Shown here in pieces: positions 1 through 6,365 of a DNA stretch of 14,251 nt. The notes beneath the pieces were generated by a model. It was not told where the DNA came from. It did no database searches and was given only the letters and a program-made list of their open reading frames with translations. How positions within the stretch are numbered: the stretch's first letter is position 1; every line of letters begins with the position of its first letter. The stretch comes from Bacteroidota bacterium (lineage in GTDB: Bacteria > Bacteroidota > Bacteroidia > Chitinophagales > LD1), in assembly GCA_018267355.1 (NCBI GenBank), contig JAFDYP010000379.1, forward strand, positions 1-14,251. Reading direction: 5' to 3'. The position numbers were made by a program, and so were the translations under genes.

Positions 1-1
1 G

Positions 2-235
2 AACTATGGCCTGAAGATAGAAGGCCACACAGATAATGTAGGCAAGGCTGAGATGAACATGGAGCTCTCAATCAAGCGCGCCGAGGCAGTCAAGAAGTAC
101 CTTGTAGCTAAGAATGTGGACGCCTCTAAGCTCGAGACATATGGCTACGGCCTGACCCGCCCTATAGCAGACAATAGCACTGCTGCAGGCCGCCAGAAGA
201 ACCGCCGCGTAGAGATGACCATTACATTCAAGTAA
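2..235 (+). CDS. OmpA-family C-terminal domain protein, 3' end only
   Basis: This is the last 77 codons of a gene that enters from the left edge; frame 2 is open from the first base to TAA at 233-235. The residues form the second half of an OmpA-like peptidoglycan-binding domain: IEGHTDN, then a helix with KRAEAVKKYL, then the GYG/RPIADN segment, and finally NRRVEMTI. In this family the Asp of GHTDN and the Arg of the NRR motif contact diaminopimelate in peptidoglycan, so the protein should tether the outer membrane or a periplasmic complex to the cell wall. The N-terminal part (barrel, TPR or lipoprotein) is outside the window, so the exact type (OmpA porin, Pal-like, or a T9SS-associated OmpA protein) cannot be decided. 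A hairpin follows the stop codon. Confidence 0.9.
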   Translation, partial: NYGLKIEGHTDNVGKAEMNMELSIKRAEAVKKYLVAKNVDASKLETYGYGLTRPIADNSTAAGRQKNRRVEMTITFK

Positions 236-252
236 GAAGTCATAGGTTATAA

Positions 253-290
253 GTAATGCCATCCGCCCCTGCGGATGGCATTACACTTTT
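253..290. terminator. Bidirectional terminator between convergent genes
   Basis: A perfect 14-bp inverted repeat (253-266 with 271-284, loop CCCT) starts with GTAATGCCATCCGC and lies between the stop codon of the OmpA gene (235) and that of the convergent minus-strand gene (301). On the plus strand the right arm runs into ACTTTT, a short U-tract; on the minus strand the tail is only mildly U-rich. It most likely ends transcription of both genes. The right-arm end GCATTACACT recurs in the mscL hairpin at 4246-4255. Confidence 0.75.
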
Positions 291-300
291 CCGGGGTGGA

Positions 301-1725
301 TCACTTAGGAGTTATCTCATAGAGCTTCTCCAGTATCCATGTGCGGTCAGCCGTATTGCCGGTGGCCTCTATCTCTTTGCGCAGCGCAGCCACCTTTGCT
401 TTATCTTTTACATCTACACGGTAGAGCTTCATCACAAAGCGGGCAAAGTTGCCGTAGTTGGTTTTGTTTTGCTCTGAGATCAGTTTCTTGCGATCCAGCA
501 GCATACGAAAGCTTTCACGCAGGGAGAGTAGGGAAGGATATGCATCCAGCTCATAGTATGTCTTCATGAGCGTGGTCTTGGAGTCCAGCTGGTAGAATAC
601 ATCACTGTACTCCACATCCTGCAATAGCTGTAATACTTTGTCATACTCTCGTACAGCAAAGTGATAGCGTGCCATATTGAATGTATATGCATTGCCGGCC
701 TCTTCTTTCGATAGCCGGTTCTTATAGTTCTCTATAAAGGTGCGCGCCCACTTGTGATCTTTGCTCCGGAGCGCGATGGTCACTATATTCTTGTAGTCCC
801 ACGGCGAGAGTACGCCGTCCTGATAGATCAGCTCGTGATCGAGTGCGTATTGGTATAGCGCGAGTATCTCATGCAGGTAGCCCAGGTGGCCTTTGTTGAT
901 ACGCCGGATGGCATAGTTCAGCGCAAAGGCAAAAACCTCCCTGCGCGTATAGTCTGCCATGAGCGGGAGATGGTTAAAGAAGCATTCTTTCAGGGCTGTG
1001 AAATGTGCCTCCTCCTCAGGCGCTATCATAGTGAGTATGGCGCGGTAGTACGTATCTGCTACAGGTACCGCCACTGGTGGATGCCGCTCCAGATAGCTCA
1101 TGATCTCTGAGAGGAGGGCTGTGTCCTCCTGCATACTCAGAAAGTGACGATAGTGAAGGATAGATGCACAATAGCGCAGCTTATTGACCAGGTAGAAGCT
1201 GTCGAGGCTGGACATAGCCTCGGTGAGGTGTTTCTCCGGACCGCGCTCACCGCGGTTTTCTATATGAGTATAGTACTGCTCATCCAGGCGGAAGGTATGA
1301 AGGTAGTACTCATGATCGCGCAGAGGCTGCTGCTCGAGTTGCTTGCGGGCATGCAGGTATGGCTCTGTGAAATGCTTGTCAAGCTTCATACCTGTATAAA
1401 GATCCAGCAGATGGTAGCTGCTGTCATGCGGTTGTTTCTTCAGTCGCTCAGTGACGAGGAATGCCTCCAGCTTTTTTAACAGGTCTGACAGTAGCCGGGC
1501 GAAATATTGGTTAGTAAACTGACGTCCGGGCTGGACCTTTTTCCATATTTTGTATTTATCCGGGGCTGCTGTTTGCCCAGCTGAGTAGAAAGGACGAAGC
1601 GCTTCATATAGTTTAATAAGCTTCTGATCCTGATTGTGGTAGGGAGAGATGAGAAAGGTATGAAATCTGTTTAGCTCGTAGGCGCTCAGGCGCGCCAGTA
1701 GTAGGTGAAGCTTTGTATCGGTCAT
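301..1725 (-). CDS. Conserved hypothetical helical protein, 474 aa
   Basis: I do not know a function for this protein. It starts at ATG 1725-1723 and ends at TGA 303-301. It has no signal peptide and no membrane segment, so it is probably cytoplasmic. It is rich in Leu, Tyr, Lys, Arg and Glu and reads as helical throughout, like TPR or other helical-hairpin repeat proteins: residues around 340-400 (KWARTFIENY, AYTFNMARYHFAV, YDKVLQLLQDVEY) look like TPR-type helix pairs. The N-terminus, with LSAYELNRFHTFLISPYHNQ, resembles a motif I recall in a widespread uncharacterised Bacteroidota family whose members begin with an ELxxFxxFLxSPYFN-like stretch. The gene is monocistronic, divergent from the secreted protein gene. 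A weak -7 candidate, TATATTTA, lies at 1748-1741 on the minus strand, 15 nt before the start. A repeated 15-bp motif surrounds it (see repeat at 1729-1810). Confidence 0.8.
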   Translation of the reverse strand: MTDTKLHLLLARLSAYELNRFHTFLISPYHNQDQKLIKLYEALRPFYSAGQTAAPDKYKIWKKVQPGRQFTNQYFARLLSDLLKKLEAFLVTERLKKQPHDSSYHLLDLYTGMKLDKHFTEPYLHARKQLEQQPLRDHEYYLHTFRLDEQYYTHIENRGERGPEKHLTEAMSSLDSFYLVNKLRYCASILHYRHFLSMQEDTALLSEIMSYLERHPPVAVPVADTYYRAILTMIAPEEEAHFTALKECFFNHLPLMADYTRREVFAFALNYAIRRINKGHLGYLHEILALYQYALDHELIYQDGVLSPWDYKNIVTIALRSKDHKWARTFIENYKNRLSKEEAGNAYTFNMARYHFAVREYDKVLQLLQDVEYSDVFYQLDSKTTLMKTYYELDAYPSLLSLRESFRMLLDRKKLISEQNKTNYGNFARFVMKLYRVDVKDKAKVAALRKEIEATGNTADRTWILEKLYEITPK

Positions 1726-1728
1726 AAA

Positions 1729-1810
1729 AAGTGATCCGTATAAATATACCTTAAAATATTGATTTTATTGATAAAATGAGGTCAATCGGTAAATAAGTGG
1801 TCCGTATAAT
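1729..1810. repeat. Direct repeat pair in divergent intergenic region
   Basis: Two copies of AAGTGRTCCGTATAA lie at 1729-1743 (AAGTGATCCGTATAA) and 1795-1809 (AAGTGGTCCGTATAA), differing at one position and offset by 66 bp. They sit in the AT-rich 176-bp region (1726-1901) between the divergent 474-aa and 720-aa genes. The proximal copy is 3 bp from the minus-strand start codon and abuts the -7-like TATATTTA. The arrangement suits a pair of operators or a 5'-leader element for the 474-aa gene, but this is inference. No other clear element was seen in this region apart from a short hairpin at 1862-1874. Confidence 0.5.
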
Positions 1811-1901
1811 GTCATATAAATGTGCTTTTTTAAATGAGTGCAATGAAGTCTTTTTGTAATGAGCTATAGTAGCTTTTTGCAAAACAGATAAACCGAATGA
1901 G

Positions 1902-4064
1902 ATGATAGTATATCTGAAAAACAGCCTGCGCAGGCATCTGATACTGATCGGCATGCTGTCCATGAGTGTAGCCAGCCATGCCCAGTGCGCTACGGTGCTC
2001 ACAGACGCTGTGACGCCGGCCTGCGGCAGCCTGCATTCCGGCACGGTGACGATACATGCGAGCAATGCGCCCCCGCCATATCAGTATCGGCTGGGAGCAG
2101 GTGGTAGCTGGCAGACAGATTCCTTGTTCACCGGTCTGGGTGCGGGTAGCGCTACAGTGTACGTCATGGAGGCGGGCGGCTGCGTGGACTCTATCGTAGT
2201 AGTGATCGGTAGTGCCGGTACGCCTTTCACACCGGCTATCACAGCCACAGCGTGGTCTGCTACATTCTGTAATGGTGTGGGTATGGTAGATACTTTCTGG
2301 GCATCTGGGAGTAGTGCAGCGCTTACATATCAGTGGTATCATAATGGTGCGCCTATCTCAGGTGCTACAGCTGCTACATATACTACCACCGTGCTCAATG
2401 ACCACGATAGCCTGTGGGTGGTAGGCTATACCTCATCTCCATGTGCTACGGTGGACTCTGCAGTCAGCAATACTATCCATATCACGGCGTATACAGGGAC
2501 CATCCCATCCGTCACTGCTACTGCGACATCCTTGTCATACTGTGCAGGAGGGAGCTTTGTAGATACCTTTTGGGCCAGTAGCGCCGGGAGCGCTGTGCTG
2601 ACGTATCACTGGTATCGCAATGGGGTGGCGGTGACGGGAGCTACAGGCTCATCCTGGAGTACGGCCACGCTCAGTGACCATGACAGCATATGGGTAGTAG
2701 CTCAGGGCACCGGACCTTGTGCCGTACCTGCCAGCAGCAATGTACTGCATATCAGCATTTCACCGGATACGATACCTGCCATTTCTATTACTGCTGCATC
2801 TTTGTCGTTTTGCGCAGGATCAGGCTTTGTGGATACATTCTGGGCTACGGGCGGCACCAGTGCGGCACTCACCTATCAGTGGTACAGAAATGACACTGCA
2901 GTATCAGGAGCTACCGGGGCCTCGTGGGCTACATCATCTCTGGCTGACCATGATAGCATATGGGTAGTAGCGTATGGTGCTACGGGCTGTACGGCAGGAG
3001 ATTCATCCGTCAGCACGCGCCTCACTATATCGCTCATCAGCTGCGCAGATAAGGTCTGGCCGGGAGATGCGGATGCCAATAACGTAGCGGATAATAACGA
3101 CCTGCTACAGGTAGGACTGGCCTACGGCGCTACCGGCCCGGTACGTACAGTGCAGGGTATAGTCTGGCAGGGCGATAGTGCCGACAGGTGGAGTCAGTAT
3201 TTCTCCATCTACGCACCTACGGTCAACTATGTGCATGCTGACTGCAACGGAGACGGCGTGGTCAATAGTGATGACACCCTCGCTATAGTCACCAACTTTG
3301 GCCTGACACATCCCAAAACAAATGGATATGGTACGCCGCGCAGTGGTGCACATAGCATGTATCTGGAGTTTTCGCGGGATACGGTGTACGATGGGCAGAG
3401 CCTGGTAGCTGCGGTCATACTGGGTGATGCGGCGATACCTTTTGCAAATATATATGGCATTGCCTTTACGTATAACTATGATCCGCTGGTCTACGACACC
3501 AATAGTATCTCTTTTGAATATATCAACTCGTGGCTGGGAGACTATACCAATAGTATAAATATCAGCAAGACCTTCCCGGCACCGGGTGTCATCAAAACTG
3601 GGATCACAGGCATAGATCACCTGGATAGAAATGGATGGGGCGCCATAGCCAGATTCAGAGGTACGATCACGACAGATAATATCAATGGCATCAGAAGGTA
3701 TGTCAATACAGACTATATCACAGACATCACTGCAGTAGACATGAAAGGTGATACCATAGAGGTCAATACCTGCGTGGACTCAAACCTGATCATACAATGG
3801 GCTACCGGTATCCATGATATCACAGGTGGCGACCATATCGAGATCTATCCTAATCCGGCCAGGGACTACATACAGGTGACCTCCGAGCATCCGATGACAC
3901 AGGTGCAGCTATACGACGGGCTGGGAGAACTCATGATGGATAATCATGCAGGTGGTGAGACATTGCTATCATTTGACGTCTCTGGCCTCGCCAGCGGCAT
4001 CTATATAGTGCGTATATCCACTGTGGAGGGAAGTACCATAAGAAAGGTCACGATAAGGCACTAA
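1902..4064 (+). CDS. T9SS-secreted multidomain protein: SprB-like, Ig-like x3, dockerin-like, cohesin-like
   Basis: A 720-aa secreted protein of the type IX secretion pathway. Residues 1-28 are a signal peptide (KNSLRRHLILIGMLSMSVAS, cut near SHAQ). Residues 29-105 resemble a SprB repeat (TVTIHASNAPPPYQYRLG, then a terminal GC). Residues 108-377 are three Ig-like repeats of about 90 aa, each with FC near the start, VDTFWA, LTYQWYRNG, DHDSIWVV and a second Cys about 59 residues later, suggesting one disulfide per repeat. Residues 386-470 hold two Ca-binding dockerin-like loops (GDADANNVADNND and DCNGDGVVNSDD). Residues 484-620 look cohesin-like (VYDGQSLVAAVILGD, then FTYNYDPLVYD). Residues 645-720 are a type A sorting domain (IYPNPARDYIQV, SGLASGIYIVRI). 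A surface adhesin or structural role is likely; no catalytic domain is visible. TTTTTG at 1874-1879, 22 nt before ATG, is a weak -7 candidate. A strong terminator follows. Confidence 0.85.
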   Translation: MIVYLKNSLRRHLILIGMLSMSVASHAQCATVLTDAVTPACGSLHSGTVTIHASNAPPPYQYRLGAGGSWQTDSLFTGLGAGSATVYVMEAGGCVDSIVVVIGSAGTPFTPAITATAWSATFCNGVGMVDTFWASGSSAALTYQWYHNGAPISGATAATYTTTVLNDHDSLWVVGYTSSPCATVDSAVSNTIHITAYTGTIPSVTATATSLSYCAGGSFVDTFWASSAGSAVLTYHWYRNGVAVTGATGSSWSTATLSDHDSIWVVAQGTGPCAVPASSNVLHISISPDTIPAISITAASLSFCAGSGFVDTFWATGGTSAALTYQWYRNDTAVSGATGASWATSSLADHDSIWVVAYGATGCTAGDSSVSTRLTISLISCADKVWPGDADANNVADNNDLLQVGLAYGATGPVRTVQGIVWQGDSADRWSQYFSIYAPTVNYVHADCNGDGVVNSDDTLAIVTNFGLTHPKTNGYGTPRSGAHSMYLEFSRDTVYDGQSLVAAVILGDAAIPFANIYGIAFTYNYDPLVYDTNSISFEYINSWLGDYTNSINISKTFPAPGVIKTGITGIDHLDRNGWGAIARFRGTITTDNINGIRRYVNTDYITDITAVDMKGDTIEVNTCVDSNLIIQWATGIHDITGGDHIEIYPNPARDYIQVTSEHPMTQVQLYDGLGELMMDNHAGGETLLSFDVSGLASGIYIVRISTVEGSTIRKVTIRH
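2223..3032 (+). repeat. Three tandem in-gene Ig-like repeats (about 270 bp each)
   Basis: Units at about 2223-2492, 2496-2762 and 2766-3032 encode three homologous Ig-like modules of the T9SS protein. DNA identity is still visible in places, for example GCATATGGGTAGTAG in units 2 and 3, while the first unit is more diverged. This indicates tandem duplication with units 2 and 3 the younger pair. Such tracts can recombine to change repeat number. Confidence 0.75.
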
Positions 4065-4087
4065 ATGCCATGAGATAAACTACCATG

Positions 4088-4121
4088 AAAGCGTGGCGGG
4101 ACCGAGGTTCCGCTTTTTTTT
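4088..4121 (+). terminator. Rho-independent terminator of the T9SS protein gene
   Basis: GCGGGACC (4096-4103) pairs with GGTTCCGC (4106-4113) with one G-T pair and a tiny loop, and is followed directly by eight T residues (4114-4121). An alternative outer pairing of AAAGCG (4088-4093) with CGCTTT is possible. It lies 24-57 nt after the stop codon of the 720-aa gene and is a textbook intrinsic terminator. Confidence 0.85.
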
Positions 4122-4212
4122 GACGTCAGAAAGGTTTGTGTCAGTATCGCCATGCAAAAGCAGGAGATCTGCAGCGCTGGCACCGGGTAGGCCGTTTCCT
4201 GTCACAGCCATG

Positions 4213-4249
4213 ATGCAAATAGCCCCCGCATCTGCGAGGCTATTTGCAT
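4213..4249. terminator. Hairpin after mscL, probable mscL terminator
   Basis: ATGCAAATAGCC (4213-4224) pairs perfectly with GGCTATTTGCAT (4238-4249), with an inner CGC/GCG pairing around ATCT. It begins 15 nt beyond the mscL stop codon in the minus direction. Neither side has a strong U-tract. The rest of 4122-4212 shows nothing coding. Confidence 0.6.
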
Positions 4250-4264
4250 TACACTCAGTAGATT

Positions 4265-4693
4265 TTACTTTTTGAGGGAGTCGCGGATCTCTACCAGCAG
4301 TTTGTCAGTAGTAGACAGCTCCGGTGCTGCCGGTGCCACTACAGGTGCCTCTTCTTTCTTCTTCATAGAGTTGATACCCTTGATAAAGAGGAACAGCACG
4401 AAGGCCACGATGATAAAGTTGACCACTATCTGTATAAAATTGCCCCAGGCCAGTATCGCAGCGCCGGCTTCTTTTGCTTTGGCATAGGTCGTATAGTTGC
4501 TACCATCCAGGGATACAAAGTTATCAGTGAAGCTGACACCTTTCAGGACCACCTTTGAGATGACCGGCATGATGATGTCATTTACCATAGAGTCCACTAT
4601 TTTGCCAAATGCAGCGCCGATGATCACACCGACTGCCAGGTCCACTACGTTGCCTTTCATGGCAAACTCCTTAAATTCCTTGAGCATTCCCAT
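4265..4693 (-). CDS. mscL: Large-conductance mechanosensitive channel MscL
   Basis: A 142-aa inner-membrane channel that forms a homopentamer and opens under high membrane tension to release solutes during hypo-osmotic shock. The family signature is complete: amphipathic N-terminus [17 protein letters not shown], first membrane helix with the Gly/Ala-rich pore constriction ([13 protein letters not shown]), DIIMP at its end, a periplasmic loop (about residues 52-78), second membrane helix (about 84-105, [20 protein letters not shown]), then a charged KKKEE linker and a C-terminal bundle helix ending [11 protein letters not shown]. Length is normal for MscL. ATG at 4693-4691 is chosen; a second ATG two codons in (4687-4685) is equally possible and would give MLKEFKEF. 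A -7-like TATTTTTT lies at 4720-4713, 19 nt upstream. The gene is monocistronic, in line with the pirin gene but 82 bp away from it. Confidence 0.97.
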   Translation of the reverse strand: MGMLKEFKEFAMKGNVVDLAVGVIIGAAFGKIVDSMVNDIIMPVISKVVLKGVSFTDNFVSLDGSNYTTYAKAKEAGAAILAWGNFIQIVVNFIIVAFVLFLFIKGINSMKKKEEAPVVAPAAPELSTTDKLLVEIRDSLKK

Positions 4694-4775
4694 ATACTTA
4701 ATCTTTAGGGTTAAAAAATAGTTTAGAACCTAAAGCTATAAATTAAATCTACAAAGAAAGGAGACGTATAGCATT

Positions 4776-5495
4776 CTATTGCAATATCATAGGCACATCC
4801 ATCAGCAGCAGTTCTGCATCAGCATCGGCCGTGATATGCAGTACATCTGTATCAGAGATGCCGAGGCCATCCCGCTTATTCAGACTGGTGCCATTGATGG
4901 TCACATCTCCTGATATCACAAAGGCGTAGACACCATTGCCGGGCTTCTTGACCAGATAGTCTGTCTGAAAGCCTTTCTCCAGCGATCCTATGCTAAACCA
5001 TGCATCCTGATGTATCCAGAGGCCGCTCTCTGCCGGGCCGGGCCCGAGCAGCTGCTGGAATTTGTTGATACGGTCTTCCTTTTTGAAGGCCGCCTGTCCA
5101 TATCGCGGGGTCACATTGCCCTCCCGGGGGAAGAGCCATATCTGGAGGAGCTTCAGCGGATCGGTCTTGCTCGCATTGTACTCGCTGTGGTAGATACCTG
5201 TACCAGCGCTCATCACCTGCACCTCGCCTGCCCGCACCACCTCCTCGTGCCCCATGCTGTCCTTGTGTGCCACGGCACCCTCCAGCGGGATGGTGATGAT
5301 CTCCATATTGTCATGCGGGTGCTTGCCAAAGCCCATACCCGCCGCTATGGTATCATCATTCAGCACGCGCAGCACGCCGAAGTGTACGCGGGAGCGGTCA
5401 GTGTAGTCAGCGAAACTGAAGGTATGCCAGGCATTGAGCCAGCCATGATCGGCATGACCACGGGTGTTGGCTTTATGCAGTGTTATCTTTTCCAT
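4776..5495 (-). CDS. Pirin family protein (YhhW-like bicupin)
   Basis: A 239-aa pirin-type bicupin. Family members bind one metal, usually Fe, in the N-terminal cupin; E. coli YhhW has quercetin 2,3-dioxygenase activity, and others act as redox-sensing regulators. Visible features are the N-terminal RGHADHGWLNAWHTFSFADY segment, the conserved FGVLRVLNDD and GFGKHPHDNMEIIT motifs, and AGEVQVMSAGTGIYHSEYN. The predicted metal ligands are all present: His59, His61, His103 and Glu105. The C-terminal cupin (about 150-239) lacks such ligands, as usual. There is no signal peptide, so it is cytoplasmic. It starts at ATG 5495-5493, 21 nt downstream of a strong TATCTTTG promoter. The physiological substrate cannot be told from sequence; it may detoxify an electrophilic or phenolic compound. 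Confidence 0.93.
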   Translation of the reverse strand: MEKITLHKANTRGHADHGWLNAWHTFSFADYTDRSRVHFGVLRVLNDDTIAAGMGFGKHPHDNMEIITIPLEGAVAHKDSMGHEEVVRAGEVQVMSAGTGIYHSEYNASKTDPLKLLQIWLFPREGNVTPRYGQAAFKKEDRINKFQQLLGPGPAESGLWIHQDAWFSIGSLEKGFQTDYLVKKPGNGVYAFVISGDVTINGTSLNKRDGLGISDTDVLHITADADAELLLMDVPMILQ

Positions 5496-5516
5496 ATTGT
5501 TATCGTTTTAGTAGCA

Positions 5517-5546
5517 CAAAGATACAACAAAAATAAATGTTGCAAC
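5517..5546 (-). promoter_or_regulatory. Promoter of the pirin gene
   Basis: Read on the minus strand, TATCTTTG (5524-5517) is an exact match to the Bacteroidota -7 consensus TAnnTTTG, and GTTG (5546-5543) lies 18 nt upstream as a near -33 TTTG. The start codon is 21 nt beyond the -7 element, giving a short leader. Confidence 0.65.
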
Positions 5547-5548
5547 AT
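5537..5548. promoter_or_regulatory. 12-bp perfect palindrome over the -33 element of the pirin promoter
   Basis: ATGTTGCAACAT is a perfect 12-bp inverted repeat overlapping the -33 element. The placement suits a repressor operator or a -33-overlapping activator site. Which regulator binds is unknown. Confidence 0.4.
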
Positions 5549-5581
5549 ATAATTGTGCTATTTAACGACTTTTTAGATGGA

Positions 5582-5818
5582 TCAGATGTCCTGTAGATGC
5601 TCCGTCTTGCAACTATGCTCGAGCACGATCTTGGTAGAGGTCTCGCTGGGAGAGAGGCTGATGGCAGGGAGCTCGTCTATAGTGAGGCGTATAGCGTCCC
5701 ACTCGGCGGCGAGAGCCGGGTCTGCGGCTATCTGTGCCTGCAGCGCAGCGGCTTCTTTTTCTGCCAGTTCGCCGTAGGCGAGCAGTATGAGGAGGTCAGA
5801 TGTAGAGCTTTGTATCAT
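5582..5818 (-). CDS. Small hypothetical protein, 78 aa, anti-sigma-like
   Basis: A 78-aa soluble acidic protein, ATG 5818-5816 to TGA 5584-5582. Its core (LLILLAYGELAEKEAAALQ, then DPALAAEW) resembles the helical N-terminal segment of anti-sigma-factor-like small proteins in Bacteroidota, which often sit beside ECF sigma genes. The zinc-binding HisCysCys motif of ZAS proteins is absent, there is no membrane segment, and no sigma factor gene is in the window, so an anti-sigma role is only a suggestion. Gene status is supported by that composition and by the competing plus-strand frames having no protein-like features. It lies 106 bp downstream of the 116-aa membrane protein gene in the same direction and could be co-transcribed with it. 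Confidence 0.6.
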   Translation of the reverse strand: MIQSSTSDLLILLAYGELAEKEAAALQAQIAADPALAAEWDAIRLTIDELPAISLSPSETSTKIVLEHSCKTEHLQDI

Positions 5819-5924
5819 GTTGGTTTTTTGATGTTGATCAATCGATGCCCCTTATAAACGCCGGATAGGTTTTTTATTGTGCTTTCGCGTCCCTTTGGCT
5901 ATGAAAAGCGATACGCTGGCTGAA

Positions 5925-6275
5925 TCATCCTGCTTTTCGTGACCCTACCAGCCAGCATCCGGCCGGCATCAGTATCACTACCAGGATACAGATAGCGGCC
6001 AGGTGCCCGTAGGCTGTGTACTGGGTCCAGGCGCAGCGCGCGTGATACACAAACGGATAGATGGCGCCGATAGTATAGAGCAGCCAGCCGATCTGCGGTG
6101 GGCGCACTACGCAGTACAGACACAGACAATAGCTAACCAGGTGTACGATATGAGACCAGATAGGTTCACTGCTGAATGGACGCGCCAGGCCTACCACATG
6201 CACACCCAGGCAGATGATCAGAAAGAGAATCATCACTCTGCGAAAAATGACGTCTATCATAGGCGAAAGATACAT
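5925..6275 (-). CDS. Small integral membrane protein, 116 aa, unknown function
   Basis: I do not recognise a named family. The protein has about four hydrophobic segments: residues 10-30 (RRVMILFLIICLGVHVVGLA), 42-57 (IVHLVSYCLCLYCVV), 61-77 (IGWLLYTIGAIYPFVYH) and 89-107 (GHLAAICILVVILMPAGCW). Two polar stretches look conserved-type: ARPFSSEPIWSHIVHLVSY, with two His, and PFVYHARCAW. The His/Cys content inside and near the membrane segments is notable. ATG at 6275-6273 is used; an internal ATG at 6260-6258 (MIDVIFRRV) is equally credible and would remove five residues. It is divergent from the MbnP/MbnH pair, whose first start codon is 90 bp away. Confidence 0.65.
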   Translation of the reverse strand: MYLSPMIDVIFRRVMILFLIICLGVHVVGLARPFSSEPIWSHIVHLVSYCLCLYCVVRPPQIGWLLYTIGAIYPFVYHARCAWTQYTAYGHLAAICILVVILMPAGCWLVGSRKAG

Positions 6276-6365
6276 CTTAAATTAACTTCATGTTTAACAA
6301 AAAATACGAAAGGATGGCCGGTGGTGGCCGTATTTATTGGTAACTTCATTACTCATTCTGTTTTT

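Noticed and set aside
1862..1874. Inverted repeat AGCTA-TAG-TAGCT followed by TTTTT, read as a possible terminator or attenuator
   Set aside because: The stem is only 5 bp and A/T-rich; it lies in the likely promoter of the 720-aa gene and is probably chance.
3105..3620. Minus-strand open frame of 171 aa inside the T9SS protein gene
   Set aside because: It is antisense to the dockerin/cohesin-like region and has no protein-like features of its own.
4121..4128. Palindrome TGACGTCA, compared with the TGAC-N4-GTCA sites
   Set aside because: It has no spacer, lies just after a terminator in a convergent region, and is not upstream of a gene.
4093..4275. Plus-strand 60-aa open frame between the T9SS gene and mscL
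   Set aside because: It runs through the terminator and the mscL hairpin, is compositionally odd and overlaps the mscL end.
5907..5917. Hairpin AGCG-ATA-CGCT after the 116-aa membrane protein gene as a terminator
   Set aside because: The 4-bp stem and short T-run on the minus strand are too weak to call.
6304..6333. Inverted repeat ATACG/CGTAT around GGCC motifs upstream of the MbnP-like gene
   Set aside because: The arms conflict with each other and the stem is short; no promoter element is clear there.
6003..6365. Upstream extension of the MbnP-like reading frame (open from 6003)
   Set aside because: It overlaps the opposite-strand membrane protein gene and would bury the lipoprotein signal peptide that starts at 6366.
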